In this document: positions 9,973 through 18,800 of the stretch, piece by piece
Layout of the letters: each line of letters opens with the position of its first letter
Numbering within the stretch: position 1 is the stretch's first letter
DNA from: Treponema sp.
Lineage (GTDB): Bacteria > Spirochaetota > Spirochaetia > Treponematales > Treponemataceae
DNA length: 64,000 bases
Assembly: GCA_017934745.1 (NCBI GenBank)
Contig: JAGBIY010000047.1
Coordinates: 62,001-126,000, forward strand
Reading direction: 5' to 3'
The notes under the pieces: model-generated
Database searches by the model: none
What the model was told of the DNA's origin: nothing
What the model saw: the letters and a program-made list of their open reading frames with translations, nothing else
Translations under genes and position numbers: made by a program

Positions 9973-12900
9973 GTGAAAGCGAAAAGAATTTTTTTGACAA
10001 TAGCGACATTCTCGGCACTCGTCTTTTTCGCGTTGATGATAGCGAAAGCAGCCCCGTCGGACGAACTGTACTGGGAGAACCCGGTTCCCGCGACGGACAT
10101 GGATTCGCGCTTCCCCCAGACAATCACGGACGGGGAGAACATGTACATATTCTTCGAGGAAGTCGAGAAAAAATCGAAGAAACTTTGGATAACACTCATA
10201 TCAAGGAAAGAGAACGAACTGAAATGGACGGCTCCGAGACGCATAGCGGGTCCGTTCGACTATTCCGGAGACGAAATCCCGGACATCTACTCGGTGGCGA
10301 AATCGAAGGACTCAAAAAAAATCGCCATGTCCGTACAGACATCGAAAAAATCGATAGGAGTCTACACGACGTCGGACAAATGCGCCACGTTCGAAGTGAA
10401 GGAATTCACGGAACCTGTCAAGTCGCTCATCGGCCCCCGCATTTTCGGCACATCGACAGGCGGGTTCATGCTTTTCGTCTCGCTCGGAGAAACCGCGGAC
10501 GGAAACGACAAAGAAGCGGAACTGGCCGCATCCGACGGGCAAAACCAGACATTGCTCTCAGCCGCCAGCAGCATCGGAAGTTTCTCGATGCTCTCCTCGA
10601 CAAGCGAAGACGGAAAGAACTGGGGAGGACTGTCGGAATTCACTCCGGCCGCATCCGTGAAGAACCCGTTCGTCCCCTACCTAGAAGAATTCGAGGCTGA
10701 CGGCAAAATAGGCGACATCGTGTTCTTCCAGGGATTCGCCGAGACCAGCGCGGTGTTCCAGCTCTTCATGACGACAAGCTTCGACAGACAGAGAACGTGG
10801 TCCGAGGCAAAAGCCATGACAGTCCATCCGCAGTACAGGAACCAGCGTCCCTACCTTTTCACGACGGAAGAGAAAGACGAAGAGGAGAGCGAAGACGAAT
10901 TCGCAGTAGACAGCTCCATATTCGACGAGGAAGCGACGACGTTCGATTTCGAGGCGGAAGAGACAGACGCGGACAAAAACGGACAGGACGCGTCGGGAGC
11001 GGAAACGGCGGAAGAAAAGAAGAAGCCATCGACAAGGAAGAAGACGTTCGCGGTATGGGAGCGCACGGAGACAAAATCGGACAGGTCGCAGATAATGTTC
11101 GCGGAAGTCGGAAATGACGGCGCTCTCGAAGACGTGACAGAAATCACCACGAGCGGAAGCGGAGGGAGCGCGCACAGGCCGACGCTCTTCGAATACAACG
11201 GAAAGCTCTCGACAGTCTGGTTCGACGACAGGAAAGGCGTGAACGGAATCTACATGGCGCAGCGCACGGGAAAATTCTGGTCGGAAAAAACGCTCGTCTC
11301 CCTAAAGCAGAATTCCGAATTCGCATCCCCCATAACGCTCGGAGACGAACTGGCGTTCGCTTGGCAGCAGACGGTGGACAAGGACGGGACAGGCCGCATA
11401 TACGCGCTTGAGACCGACCGCTCGGTGCAGCCGCCGAAAATAGCCGCATCGAGTTTCACGGAAGGCGGGCGAAGCACATCGGAGAAAGCGACCGCGAAAA
11501 TCATGCTCCCGAAAGACTCAAGCGGAATAGCGGGCTACACATGGATTTGGACGCGGAACCGCAAGGACGAACCTCCAAAAGACCTGAACAAACTTGTCAA
11601 GCCAAAATCCACCACGATGACGGCGAACGCCACGGACGACGGAATCTGGTACTTCAAGGCGCGCGCATACGACTACGCCGGAAACTGGTCGGAATCGGCG
11701 ACGCTCTCGTACCACAGGGACCTCACTCCCCCGCAGCCTCCGATTATAGCCCCTGTGGAAACTGACAAGTACGGCTTCGTCAAATCCGAGAATTTCACGA
11801 TGACATGGAAAGGCGACGAAATGGACGACGACGTGGCAGGCTACTCGTGGAGCCTCACCCCCATCGGGCGGTTCGACAGAAGCCTGAACGTGAACAAGAC
11901 GCACCCGATGCGCCTTTCCCAGGCGGCGGCGGAAAAGAAGGTCGCGGAAATCATACTGAAGTACACGGAGCCGAAGGAGCTCAAGAAGTGGGAGAAGGCG
12001 ACAAGGCCTCCAAGGAAAATGATGGGTTCCACAACCTCCGCCAGCTACAAGAACCCCGACAACGGCGTCTACGTCTTCTCGGTCTGCGCGGTGGACAAGG
12101 TGGGAAACATCGGAGAGCCTGCCCAGAGCATCATCATATTCAACAAGTACGTCCCATCGACGAAGATATTCAACGTCACCCACAAGACGGACGAAAGGGG
12201 CGTCGTGACAATCGGAATGACCGGACAGGGATTCCTCTACGAAGGGACGATATCGGAAATCGTCGTTGAATCGCTGGACAAGCAGAACCGCTACGTCTTC
12301 ACGCTCAAGAACGGCGACTACAGGGTCGTCTCGGACGAAAAAATCAGCGGAATCAAGCTGACGGACATGAAGGCCGGAAAGTACACGGTGACGATAAGGC
12401 ACACGGACAGGGGCAAAAAATCGTGGAACGGAAGCCTGAGCGTCGCACAGTCGGGAATGGTCAGGCACGAGAACAGGTACTTCTTCGAACCGGAATGGCG
12501 GCTGTTCAATCCGACTTCGGCAAGGAACATAATAACGCAGAAGGAGATTCCACTGCTCCTTGTGCTGCTGCTTTCGCTTTTGGCAATCATTGGCTCGTCG
12601 AAAGGGCTTTTGGACACAGCGAGGGAATCGATAACGACACACGAAGAGATAAAGGCGCTCGTCACAGGAGGGATAATGCCGATGGAAAGAAAGGAAAGTT
12701 TGATGAAGAAAGGAATGAGCCTGAAATGGAAACTCATCCTCTTCACTTCAATTCTCATCATCTCAATCGTAACGATAGTCTCCGTCGCCCTTGGAAAAAG
12801 GCTCTCCGCCACCCAAGAGAGGACGCTGCTCGTGGGACTCAAGGACAGGGTGAACGTAGTGATGGAAAGCATCTCCAGCGGCGTGCGGAACTACCTCCCA

Positions 12901-15039
12901 GAAGCCGCGGACCGCTCAATCGAAATCATGCTCCTCCCAAGCGAGACGAAATACTTCGAGGAAGCAAACTACGCGACAATCACGGGTCTACCGCTCGACG
13001 AGAAAAACACCAACATAGATTACGTCTGGGCATCGAACGACCCGGCAATCGAGTCAAAAATCGACACAGGAGAATTCCAGCAGGGAGTCTCAAGGCTCCG
13101 CTCGCAGGACCAGCACATTTTCGGAAACACGGACAAGACGAACGAGGAAGCGGTCGCCCAGGTGCAGGAGATAACAGCGCGCATGGAAATCATCCGGGCG
13201 GAGAAAGCGGGCGCGGACGAACAGAGGAACGCGGAACTGAACGCGCAGCTGGCGGAACTCAGAAGCGAAATCGACTCGCGCCTGAACGACTTGTCGGTGG
13301 ACGCTCAAGGCTCCTATCCGCTTTTCAGCGTTGACAAACTCGACCGGGAGCAGAGCAAGTACATCTTCTACAAGCCAGTCCTCTTCAGGCAGAGCGGCGA
13401 CAACGAAACATTCGTGAGGGCGATGGTCATCATGGAAGTTTCGACCGACAACGTGAGGAACGAAATCGACAGGGCCATCAGGGAAATCTTCGTCATCACG
13501 ATAATCGTGGCTGTCATCGCAATCGTGATTGGAAACGCGGTCGCGTTGGCGGCGGCAAGCGTCATCGTAAAGCCTATCAACAAGCTGGTCTCTCACGTCA
13601 AGAAAATCGGCAGCACGAAGAACAAAGAGGACCTTGAAGGACAGAGAATCGAGATAAAGTCGCGCGACGAAATCAGGACGCTCGGAGACGCCGTGAACGA
13701 CATGACAGAGGGGCTTGTGGAAGCGGCCAAGACCGAAAAGGAGCTTGCGCGGCAGCAGGAGGAGAACATCAAGGAAAGGGAGCGAACGGCGAAGGCGCAG
13801 GAGGACGCGGCGAGGGAGAAGGAGCGCGCGGCGGAGGCTACGGCGCAGGCACAGGCGATTCAGGAGCAGATGCTCCGCGCACAGGAAGCGGACTTGAAGA
13901 ACAAGCTCATGGAATCCGACGGAAGGAGAATCCAGACGGGATTCGTGCCGCTGAATTCTGTGCCGCGCTCGGACATAAAGGACACAATCGCGAGCTTCAA
14001 GAACGACGACATCGACCTCTTCTGCTACTACGAAGGTTCCGACAGCCTTTCGGGCGACTATTTCAGCTACAAGCAGCTCGAAAACGGCTGGTACGCCGTG
14101 ATGAAGTGCGACGTGTCGGGCCACGGAGTTCCGGCTTCGCTTTTAACGACGATTCTAGCGACTGGCTTCAACGGCTACTTCGGGAACTGGACGCTCAAGA
14201 AGAACGGAACGAGACTCAACGAACTCGCCCTCTCATTGAACGAGTCAATCGGAAACCTGAACCTGCGCGGAAAATTCGCCACGCTGCTCATCGCCCTCTT
14301 CGACTCGAAGAGCGACACGATATACCTCTGCCACGCCGGAGACAACATCGTCAGAATGTACGACTCGGAGAAGAACTGCCAGAAGACAATCACGCTCGCG
14401 GAAGCCGGAGCCGCGGGAGCCATCAAGAGGGAACTCTACGAGATGGTCGGAAAGGACTACAACTCGGCGTACCAGGTCGTGAAGATGCCGTTCAAGAAAA
14501 ACGACATCCTCTTCCTCTACACCGACGGCATCGAGGAATCGCAGAGCAAGTACAAGGACAAGGATTTCAACAACATTCTCAAAGGCAAGGACTCCAACGA
14601 GTTCGAATACGAGGAATTCGGAAACGACAGGATAAAGGAAGTCCTTGAGACATTCTTCAAGAAGCAGAAGTACGTGCTCAAGAGGACGCATCCCCAGAAC
14701 AGCTCGGAAAAGCTCGAATTCGACTTCTCGGGCTGCTCAAGCGACATCTCGGAACTCATCATGGCTTTGGCTTCTATCGAAAAAGTCTTCCGCTTCTACA
14801 AGAAGCCCACGGCTGTCGGAAACGTGACGAAGGACGCGACAGGCAACGGCCGCATGGAAGGCGACGTCGTGCGCGTGGACAGGAGAATCGACGACTTCCT
14901 CAAGCGGACGTTCAATATGTACGGCTTCTACTGCGGCAAAAAGAGCGACATCGGGGAGCAGAACTACATCTACTACCTGGACATCGACGAGGACAAGCAG
15001 GAAGATGACCTGACAATCTACGCGATAAAGAATTTGTAG
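9973..15039 (+). CDS. Membrane sensor protein with HAMP and SpoIIE/PP2C phosphatase domain
   Basis: 1688 residues, GTG start, very large for the family. Order: N-terminal hydrophobic segment (about 5-22); an external region of about 830 residues with propeller/sialidase-like repeats (LWITLISRKENELKWTAP) and Ig-like segments (TPPQPPIIAPVETDKYGF); TM at about 859-880; TM at about 918-938; a second external helical domain; TM at about 1170-1195; HAMP; a coiled coil; and a SpoIIE (PP2C) phosphatase from about 1350. Metal-binding aspartates are in SGDYFSY and CDVSGHGVPASLL, with LCHAGDN and LFLYTDGIEES downstream. This architecture resembles RsbU-type phosphatases that act on anti-anti-sigma factors. 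No RsbV/RsbW pair is adjacent. Confidence 0.88.
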   Translation: MKAKRIFLTIATFSALVFFALMIAKAAPSDELYWENPVPATDMDSRFPQTITDGENMYIFFEEVEKKSKKLWITLISRKENELKWTAPRRIAGPFDYSGDEIPDIYSVAKSKDSKKIAMSVQTSKKSIGVYTTSDKCATFEVKEFTEPVKSLIGPRIFGTSTGGFMLFVSLGETADGNDKEAELAASDGQNQTLLSAASSIGSFSMLSSTSEDGKNWGGLSEFTPAASVKNPFVPYLEEFEADGKIGDIVFFQGFAETSAVFQLFMTTSFDRQRTWSEAKAMTVHPQYRNQRPYLFTTEEKDEEESEDEFAVDSSIFDEEATTFDFEAEETDADKNGQDASGAETAEEKKKPSTRKKTFAVWERTETKSDRSQIMFAEVGNDGALEDVTEITTSGSGGSAHRPTLFEYNGKLSTVWFDDRKGVNGIYMAQRTGKFWSEKTLVSLKQNSEFASPITLGDELAFAWQQTVDKDGTGRIYALETDRSVQPPKIAASSFTEGGRSTSEKATAKIMLPKDSSGIAGYTWIWTRNRKDEPPKDLNKLVKPKSTTMTANATDDGIWYFKARAYDYAGNWSESATLSYHRDLTPPQPPIIAPVETDKYGFVKSENFTMTWKGDEMDDDVAGYSWSLTPIGRFDRSLNVNKTHPMRLSQAAAEKKVAEIILKYTEPKELKKWEKATRPPRKMMGSTTSASYKNPDNGVYVFSVCAVDKVGNIGEPAQSIIIFNKYVPSTKIFNVTHKTDERGVVTIGMTGQGFLYEGTISEIVVESLDKQNRYVFTLKNGDYRVVSDEKISGIKLTDMKAGKYTVTIRHTDRGKKSWNGSLSVAQSGMVRHENRYFFEPEWRLFNPTSARNIITQKEIPLLLVLLLSLLAIIGSSKGLLDTARESITTHEEIKALVTGGIMPMERKESLMKKGMSLKWKLILFTSILIISIVTIVSVALGKRLSATQERTLLVGLKDRVNVVMESISSGVRNYLPEAADRSIEIMLLPSETKYFEEANYATITGLPLDEKNTNIDYVWASNDPAIESKIDTGEFQQGVSRLRSQDQHIFGNTDKTNEEAVAQVQEITARMEIIRAEKAGADEQRNAELNAQLAELRSEIDSRLNDLSVDAQGSYPLFSVDKLDREQSKYIFYKPVLFRQSGDNETFVRAMVIMEVSTDNVRNEIDRAIREIFVITIIVAVIAIVIGNAVALAAASVIVKPINKLVSHVKKIGSTKNKEDLEGQRIEIKSRDEIRTLGDAVNDMTEGLVEAAKTEKELARQQEENIKERERTAKAQEDAAREKERAAEATAQAQAIQEQMLRAQEADLKNKLMESDGRRIQTGFVPLNSVPRSDIKDTIASFKNDDIDLFCYYEGSDSLSGDYFSYKQLENGWYAVMKCDVSGHGVPASLLTTILATGFNGYFGNWTLKKNGTRLNELALSLNESIGNLNLRGKFATLLIALFDSKSDTIYLCHAGDNIVRMYDSEKNCQKTITLAEAGAAGAIKRELYEMVGKDYNSAYQVVKMPFKKNDILFLYTDGIEESQSKYKDKDFNNILKGKDSNEFEYEEFGNDRIKEVLETFFKKQKYVLKRTHPQNSSEKLEFDFSGCSSDISELIMALASIEKVFRFYKKPTAVGNVTKDATGNGRMEGDVVRVDRRIDDFLKRTFNMYGFYCGKKSDIGEQNYIYYLDIDEDKQEDDLTIYAIKNL

Positions 15040-15040
15040 G

Positions 15041-15202
15041 TCGAATGTCGAGTTCATGCATATCGTAGTTGCCGAAACGCGCTCCCAGCGAGAACCCAGA
15101 TTGAAAAACGGCAGTACCGCTTCGCGGTGGCTGAGTGTTTTTCAATCTGGAACCTCGCTTCCGCTCGTTTCAGCCATTGACCTGTGAAAACTCGACTTTC
15201 GA
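15041..15202. repeat. Palindromic MITE-like element, copy B
   Basis: 162 bp beginning 2 nt after the SpoIIE-gene stop. The inverted ends match copy A (TCGAATGTCGAGTT and TCGAAAGTCGAGTT on opposite strands). The inner arms differ from copy A but differ on both sides together: CAGATTGAAAAAC pairs with GTTTTTCAATCTG here, where copy A has CCAACAAA pairing with TTTGTTGA. The small ACCGC/GCGGT hairpin is kept. Confidence 0.8.
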
Positions 15203-15229
15203 CACTAATTGCTAAAACTGGAGAATTGA

Positions 15230-16432
15230 GTGATGATTGAAAACGAGATGAATTCGAGGGGGATTCAGAGGCACATTCCGACTTTGGTTTCTCTTTGGAG
15301 GGGGAACGGGAGGAAGGAGAGGCTCGACAAAAAAGAGATTTCGGCACTTTCAAGTTCCCTGCTCAAACTGCAGAGGGGACTGACGGGGGAGCGGAAAATG
15401 GCGGGCGGAAGATACATGAGCGAAAAGGACACGTTCGGCTCCTACCTGCTCTACTATTTTCCGGTGAGCTACCTTCAAATCCAGACGGTTCTCGATTTCC
15501 TGGGCAATACAATAGAAGAGATTTCAAAAAAAGACGAAATCGGCATACTCGAAATCGGCTCCGGCCCGGCTCCGGGGACAACCGCCCTCTGCGACAGGAT
15601 TCTCTCGCTCAACAAAAACGCGAAGATTTCCGTGAGCCTTTGCGACACGAGCGAAAGGGCCATGCAGACGGCGAGGAAGATTCTCGAAAGCGACTTTGAG
15701 AACGTCAGCGTGGAAACAAAGAAAGCCGACATCGAAAAAAGCGGGCTTAGAACATTCAGAAAGAAGCCTGAGAAATTCGACATCGTTTTGATGAGCCACG
15801 TCCTGAACGAGCTTTGGAAAAAAGATGACGACAAGATACAGAAGCGGCTCTCGTTCATCAAGGCGCAAACGGAAAAGCTTTCGGAGAACGGCATTCTCAT
15901 CTTGAACGAGCCAGCCATGCAGGAATCGAGCCGGAACCTAATAAAAATCCGCGACGAAATGCTTGGAAGCGAAGCCTTCCGCGGCATGAACCTTGTCGCC
16001 CCCTGCCCCTTCTCCGGCTCGAAAAAGTGTCCCGCCCTGCTCTCGGAGAACCAAACCTGCCACGCCGAAAAACTGTGGAAGCCATTCGAGCCTGTTTTGT
16101 CGCTCGCAAAGGGCGCCGGACTCGACCGTGAATCCGTGAAGATGAGCTTCTTCGTCTTCCAAAAAACAGAAAAGCAAGCCGAATCCGAAAACGGAAAGAC
16201 GCTCACGGTGGTCTCGGACGGAATGCTCAACAAATCGGGAAGAATCCGCTTCATGCTCTGCGACGGCGGAAAACGCTTTTCACTCTCCGCAAAGAAGGAC
16301 GACCAGCACGCAAAGGAAATCGGCTTCTTCGGTCTGCGGCGCTACGACAAAATCAGAATCGAGAACCCCGAAATCAGAGAGGGGAATTTCGGAGTCGCAG
16401 GAAATACGGAGATTTTCAAGGAAGACTTTTAG
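15230..16432 (+). CDS. Rsm22-like SAM-dependent methyltransferase
   Basis: About 400 residues. GGAG lies 6 nt before a GTG (15230) and 9 nt before an ATG (15233); either may be used. A Rossmann methyltransferase fold is visible with motif I ILEIGSGPAPGT (about 105-115) and DIVLMSHVLNEL. The segment APCPFSGSKKCPALL followed by CHAEKLW (about 256-285) carries the cysteine/histidine pattern of the Rsm22/METTL17 family, whose members bind an Fe-S cluster and act on the small ribosomal subunit. Assignment rests on this combination. The exact target in bacteria is not established. Confidence 0.72.
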   Translation: MMIENEMNSRGIQRHIPTLVSLWRGNGRKERLDKKEISALSSSLLKLQRGLTGERKMAGGRYMSEKDTFGSYLLYYFPVSYLQIQTVLDFLGNTIEEISKKDEIGILEIGSGPAPGTTALCDRILSLNKNAKISVSLCDTSERAMQTARKILESDFENVSVETKKADIEKSGLRTFRKKPEKFDIVLMSHVLNELWKKDDDKIQKRLSFIKAQTEKLSENGILILNEPAMQESSRNLIKIRDEMLGSEAFRGMNLVAPCPFSGSKKCPALLSENQTCHAEKLWKPFEPVLSLAKGAGLDRESVKMSFFVFQKTEKQAESENGKTLTVVSDGMLNKSGRIRFMLCDGGKRFSLSAKKDDQHAKEIGFFGLRRYDKIRIENPEIREGNFGVAGNTEIFKEDF

Positions 16433-16445
16433 AACGGAAATCGCA

Positions 16446-16472
16446 GCCCCGCCCAAAAGGGGCATTTTTTTT
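16446..16472 (+). terminator. Rho-independent terminator after the Rsm22-like gene
   Basis: Stem GCCCC/GGGGC (16446-16450 and 16459-16463) followed by eight T, 13 nt after the stop codon. Confidence 0.8.
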
Positions 16473-16499
16473 GCCTAAAACGAGGTTTTTCACTAGATT
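16471..16499 (+). promoter_or_regulatory. Possible promoter of the small lipoprotein gene
   Basis: TTGCCT (16471-16476), 17-bp spacer, TAGATT (16494-16499); both boxes match 4 of 6 consensus bases. The -35 lies in the T-run of the preceding terminator. Confidence 0.35.
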
Positions 16500-16522
16500 T
16501 AAAATCGACAATCAGAGAATAT

Positions 16523-16558
16523 AGAGATATTAGAGAAATTGGAGATATTGGAGATTTC
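16523..16558 (+). repeat. Four 9-bp tandem repeats rich in Shine-Dalgarno-like GGAG
   Basis: AGAGATATT, AGAGAAATT, GGAGATATT, GGAGATTTC in tandem immediately before the lipoprotein start. The last unit provides GGAG 9 nt before the ATG. Confidence 0.6.
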
Positions 16559-16562
16559 AAAA

Positions 16563-17033
16563 ATGAAAAAAGCGGCAACAAAAACAATCAAGGCAATCGG
16601 AATGGCGGCAATCGCGATGACGGCTGTCGCATTGGCATCATGCAGCACGAGCGACGTGAAGATCCAGGCTTCAAGCGACAGCGAAATCGAAATGGAAACA
16701 AAGGACATCGAGAATGCGAAGGAAGATGTCGACCCGTCATACACTCTCAGAACGGAAAAAGAACTTGGAAAAGCGGCGGAAAAAGAGGATACGGAATACA
16801 CGAACAGGACTCTCATCGTGCATCTTGACGGAGAGGCGAACAAGGAATTGGCGTTGGCGTTGGCCAGCGACTACAACATGAATGTCGTCTACGTCTACCA
16901 AATCATCAACGCGTGCACATTGAGCACAAAAAGGGATTTCACCGACGCGGAAATGTCCTACTTGATAGAAAAGCTCAACTCGGACAAGCGAGTGCTTTCC
17001 GCCACAAGGGACAACGTAATGCACTTGAACTGA
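16563..17033 (+). CDS. Small lipoprotein with peptidase-inhibitor I9-like domain
   Basis: 156 residues from MKKAATKTIK. The signal ends in a lipobox (VALASC), so lipidation at that Cys is predicted. After a short acidic linker, the C-terminal 75 residues (LIVHLDGEANKELALALASD ... DKRVLSATRDNVMHLN) follow the strand-helix-strand pattern and the 'LxxDKRVxxxxxD' ending of subtilisin propeptide/I9 domains, which act as protease inhibitors or chaperones. No subtilase gene is adjacent. The I9 assignment is by pattern only. The ATG at 16563 is chosen over 16539 because of the GGAG 9 nt upstream and a proper signal peptide. Confidence 0.65.
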   Translation: MKKAATKTIKAIGMAAIAMTAVALASCSTSDVKIQASSDSEIEMETKDIENAKEDVDPSYTLRTEKELGKAAEKEDTEYTNRTLIVHLDGEANKELALALASDYNMNVVYVYQIINACTLSTKRDFTDAEMSYLIEKLNSDKRVLSATRDNVMHLN

Positions 17034-17056
17034 AAACCGGGACGTCCCGGACAAAA

Positions 17057-17088
17057 CAGCGGAGGACATGACTCTCCGCTGTTTTTTT
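17057..17088 (+). terminator. Rho-independent terminator (possibly bidirectional)
   Basis: Stem CAGCGGAG/CTCCGCTG (17057-17064, 17074-17081) followed by seven T. Four A precede the stem, so it could also serve the convergent minus-strand gene. Confidence 0.85.
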
Positions 17089-17148
17089 ATAAAAAACCGA
17101 GTCGCAAGACTAGCCCACAAATCAGCCTACACACAAATCAGCCCACAC

Positions 17149-17988
17149 CTACCCCACAATAGAACGGACGAATTTGAGCGAAGACGGAACGTCCTTCACG
17201 CCCTCGAATATGAGGAGCGCGTCAGGGCATTCCGCCTTGATTCTAGGAAGCCACACGTCCCAGTGCATGAGGCCCTTTCCGAGTGGGGCGATTTCAAGCT
17301 CCTTCGTCTCAGGGTTCACGATGTAGTCCTTCAAATGGAAGCCGCAGATTTTCCCCTTGAAAAGCTCCAGGCACTTGTCGAAAATGGCGTCCCTCTCCTC
17401 GTGGTTTCCGATGTAGAGATAGTTGTAGATGTCCACGATGAAGCGGAAATTCTCCTGGCCAGGGTCAATCTCGTCGGCGAGCCGCTTGAGCATCTCAGGC
17501 TTGTACATGCAGTGCCCCCACGCCCCCTCAAGAGCCATGCAGACTCCGCTCTCCTTGGCGATTTTGGGCATCGGAGCGAAAATCGACTTCACTTCCTGGA
17601 ACGCCTCCTCGGTCTGGTTCTTTGGATTGTACGTCCATTTGTCGTCGTTGTAGGAACCGGTCTCGCTCGCCACGAAAGACGCTCCGAATTCCTTGGCGTG
17701 TCTCAAGTGGTCGGCGTATTTTTCGGCTCCGGCCTTCACCTTGTCCTTGTTGGAATGAACCGGGTTGAAATACGCGCCCAAAAGCGGAATCTCCACCCCG
17801 TGCGAGTTGAAGCCGCCCCTGATTTCCGAGACGACCTCCGGCGTGAGCGTGCCGGGATTGCCGCTCTGTCCCTCCACGGCCTTCGCTATCGCGAGCTGCA
17901 CCCCGTCGAAGCCCCATTCGTGGGCGTTCGTGCCGAGCCAGTCCGCGCTCCCCTTTCCAATGTCATGCGGACGGATGAGAATTTTCAT
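17149..17988 (-). CDS. Sugar phosphate isomerase/epimerase-like TIM-barrel protein
   Basis: 279 residues. GGAGGT lies 7 nt before the ATG. The protein follows the xylose-isomerase-like TIM-barrel pattern (AP endonuclease 2 superfamily). Metal-ligand-type residues appear at strand ends: ASETGSYN, MALEGAWGHC (Glu), RFIVDIYNYL (Asp), GFHLKDYI (His) and IFEGVKD (Glu). Enzymes of this group isomerise or epimerise keto-sugars or dehydrate inosose; the substrate cannot be read from the sequence. No sugar transporter or kinase is adjacent, so the pathway is unknown. Confidence 0.75.
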   Translation of the reverse strand: MKILIRPHDIGKGSADWLGTNAHEWGFDGVQLAIAKAVEGQSGNPGTLTPEVVSEIRGGFNSHGVEIPLLGAYFNPVHSNKDKVKAGAEKYADHLRHAKEFGASFVASETGSYNDDKWTYNPKNQTEEAFQEVKSIFAPMPKIAKESGVCMALEGAWGHCMYKPEMLKRLADEIDPGQENFRFIVDIYNYLYIGNHEERDAIFDKCLELFKGKICGFHLKDYIVNPETKELEIAPLGKGLMHWDVWLPRIKAECPDALLIFEGVKDVPSSLKFVRSIVG

Positions 17989-18019
17989 TTAGTCTACCTC
18001 CAATATTTTCAAGTCAAAG

Positions 18020-18685
18020 TCAAATTTCCCTGTGACCAATCAAAGCCCAGACGATTGTTTCTTCCGGAGTAAAAAGACTTGGACCGCCTTTATCGGCATA
18101 GACACATTTTGTAGGAACCCAGCCAGTATGTCCATTAATTGTGATGTTGACCCAGCCATAATCGGATGTTATCCCATGAAGCTTGTGGAATTTCAAACAA
18201 TCCTTATCCGTGACCTTGTAAACAGTTTTGTCTTTATCAGACGGCAAAGATTTCAGTTCTGTCGACAGATGCACGTTCATGCTCTTGTCCAATGTCAAAA
18301 CCTCGACAGGCTGTCCAAAGACATTTATCGTTTCCTTGTGAACGAAGTTACCAGACGCATACGGATTGCACATTGTCATGAAGCCATCCACAGCAGAGTT
18401 GACCGACACTTTTATAAAAGTCTTATCAGTCGCGACAATCCTTATTATGTTTGTGACTCTCAGGTTGTCCCCTTTTTGAATCGTGTATATTGGCTCGGCA
18501 GTGGCGTCCATTTCCTTGTAGACCTTCGTGTCATAGCCGGAAGTTTCAAACCCGAAGCTCAAGTCGATTTCGTGATTTTCATACATGGGGCTTTGAAAAT
18601 CACTATCAGAAGCAAATGTTGATTGAGCCGCCCCCATGACGACAAGCGATGCGGCGAATAGTTTTTTCAATACTTTTTTAATCAT
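18020..18685 (-). CDS. Secreted protein with bacterial SH3-like domain
   Basis: 221 residues. The signal peptide (LFAASLVVMGAAQSTFAS) predicts secretion. The middle section (AEPIYTIQKGDNLRVTNII) and the C-terminal part (DYGWVNITINGHTGWVPTKC) have the 'GWV...GWV' pattern of bacterial SH3 domains, often used for cell-wall or peptide binding. No catalytic domain is seen. Base composition is lower in GC than the core genes to its right on the minus strand, and it sits at the left edge of the AT-rich island. Function unknown. Confidence 0.55.
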   Translation of the reverse strand: MIKKVLKKLFAASLVVMGAAQSTFASDSDFQSPMYENHEIDLSFGFETSGYDTKVYKEMDATAEPIYTIQKGDNLRVTNIIRIVATDKTFIKVSVNSAVDGFMTMCNPYASGNFVHKETINVFGQPVEVLTLDKSMNVHLSTELKSLPSDKDKTVYKVTDKDCLKFHKLHGITSDYGWVNITINGHTGWVPTKCVYADKGGPSLFTPEETIVWALIGHREI

Positions 18686-18787
18686 TTTTTTCTCCGATTT
18701 TTAGTAGATTTTTGTTTATCGGCAATAACGAAGCAAAAAAACAGTTCCCGTGAAAATTTTTCAGCAAAAACAGTTTGAATTATACGG

Positions 18788-18800
18788 TATACTTTGACGC
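18788..18800 (+). promoter_or_regulatory. Likely -10 box of the helicase gene; leaderless start
   Basis: TATACT at 18788-18793 lies 7 nt before the ATG, so the predicted start of transcription almost coincides with the start codon. No Shine-Dalgarno and no good -35 box are visible. Confidence 0.35.

Noticed and set aside
9057..10700. Long alternative-frame open reading frame across the exported repeat protein and the SpoIIE gene
   Set aside because: Arginine-rich, low-complexity translation in the +1 frame of two well-supported genes.
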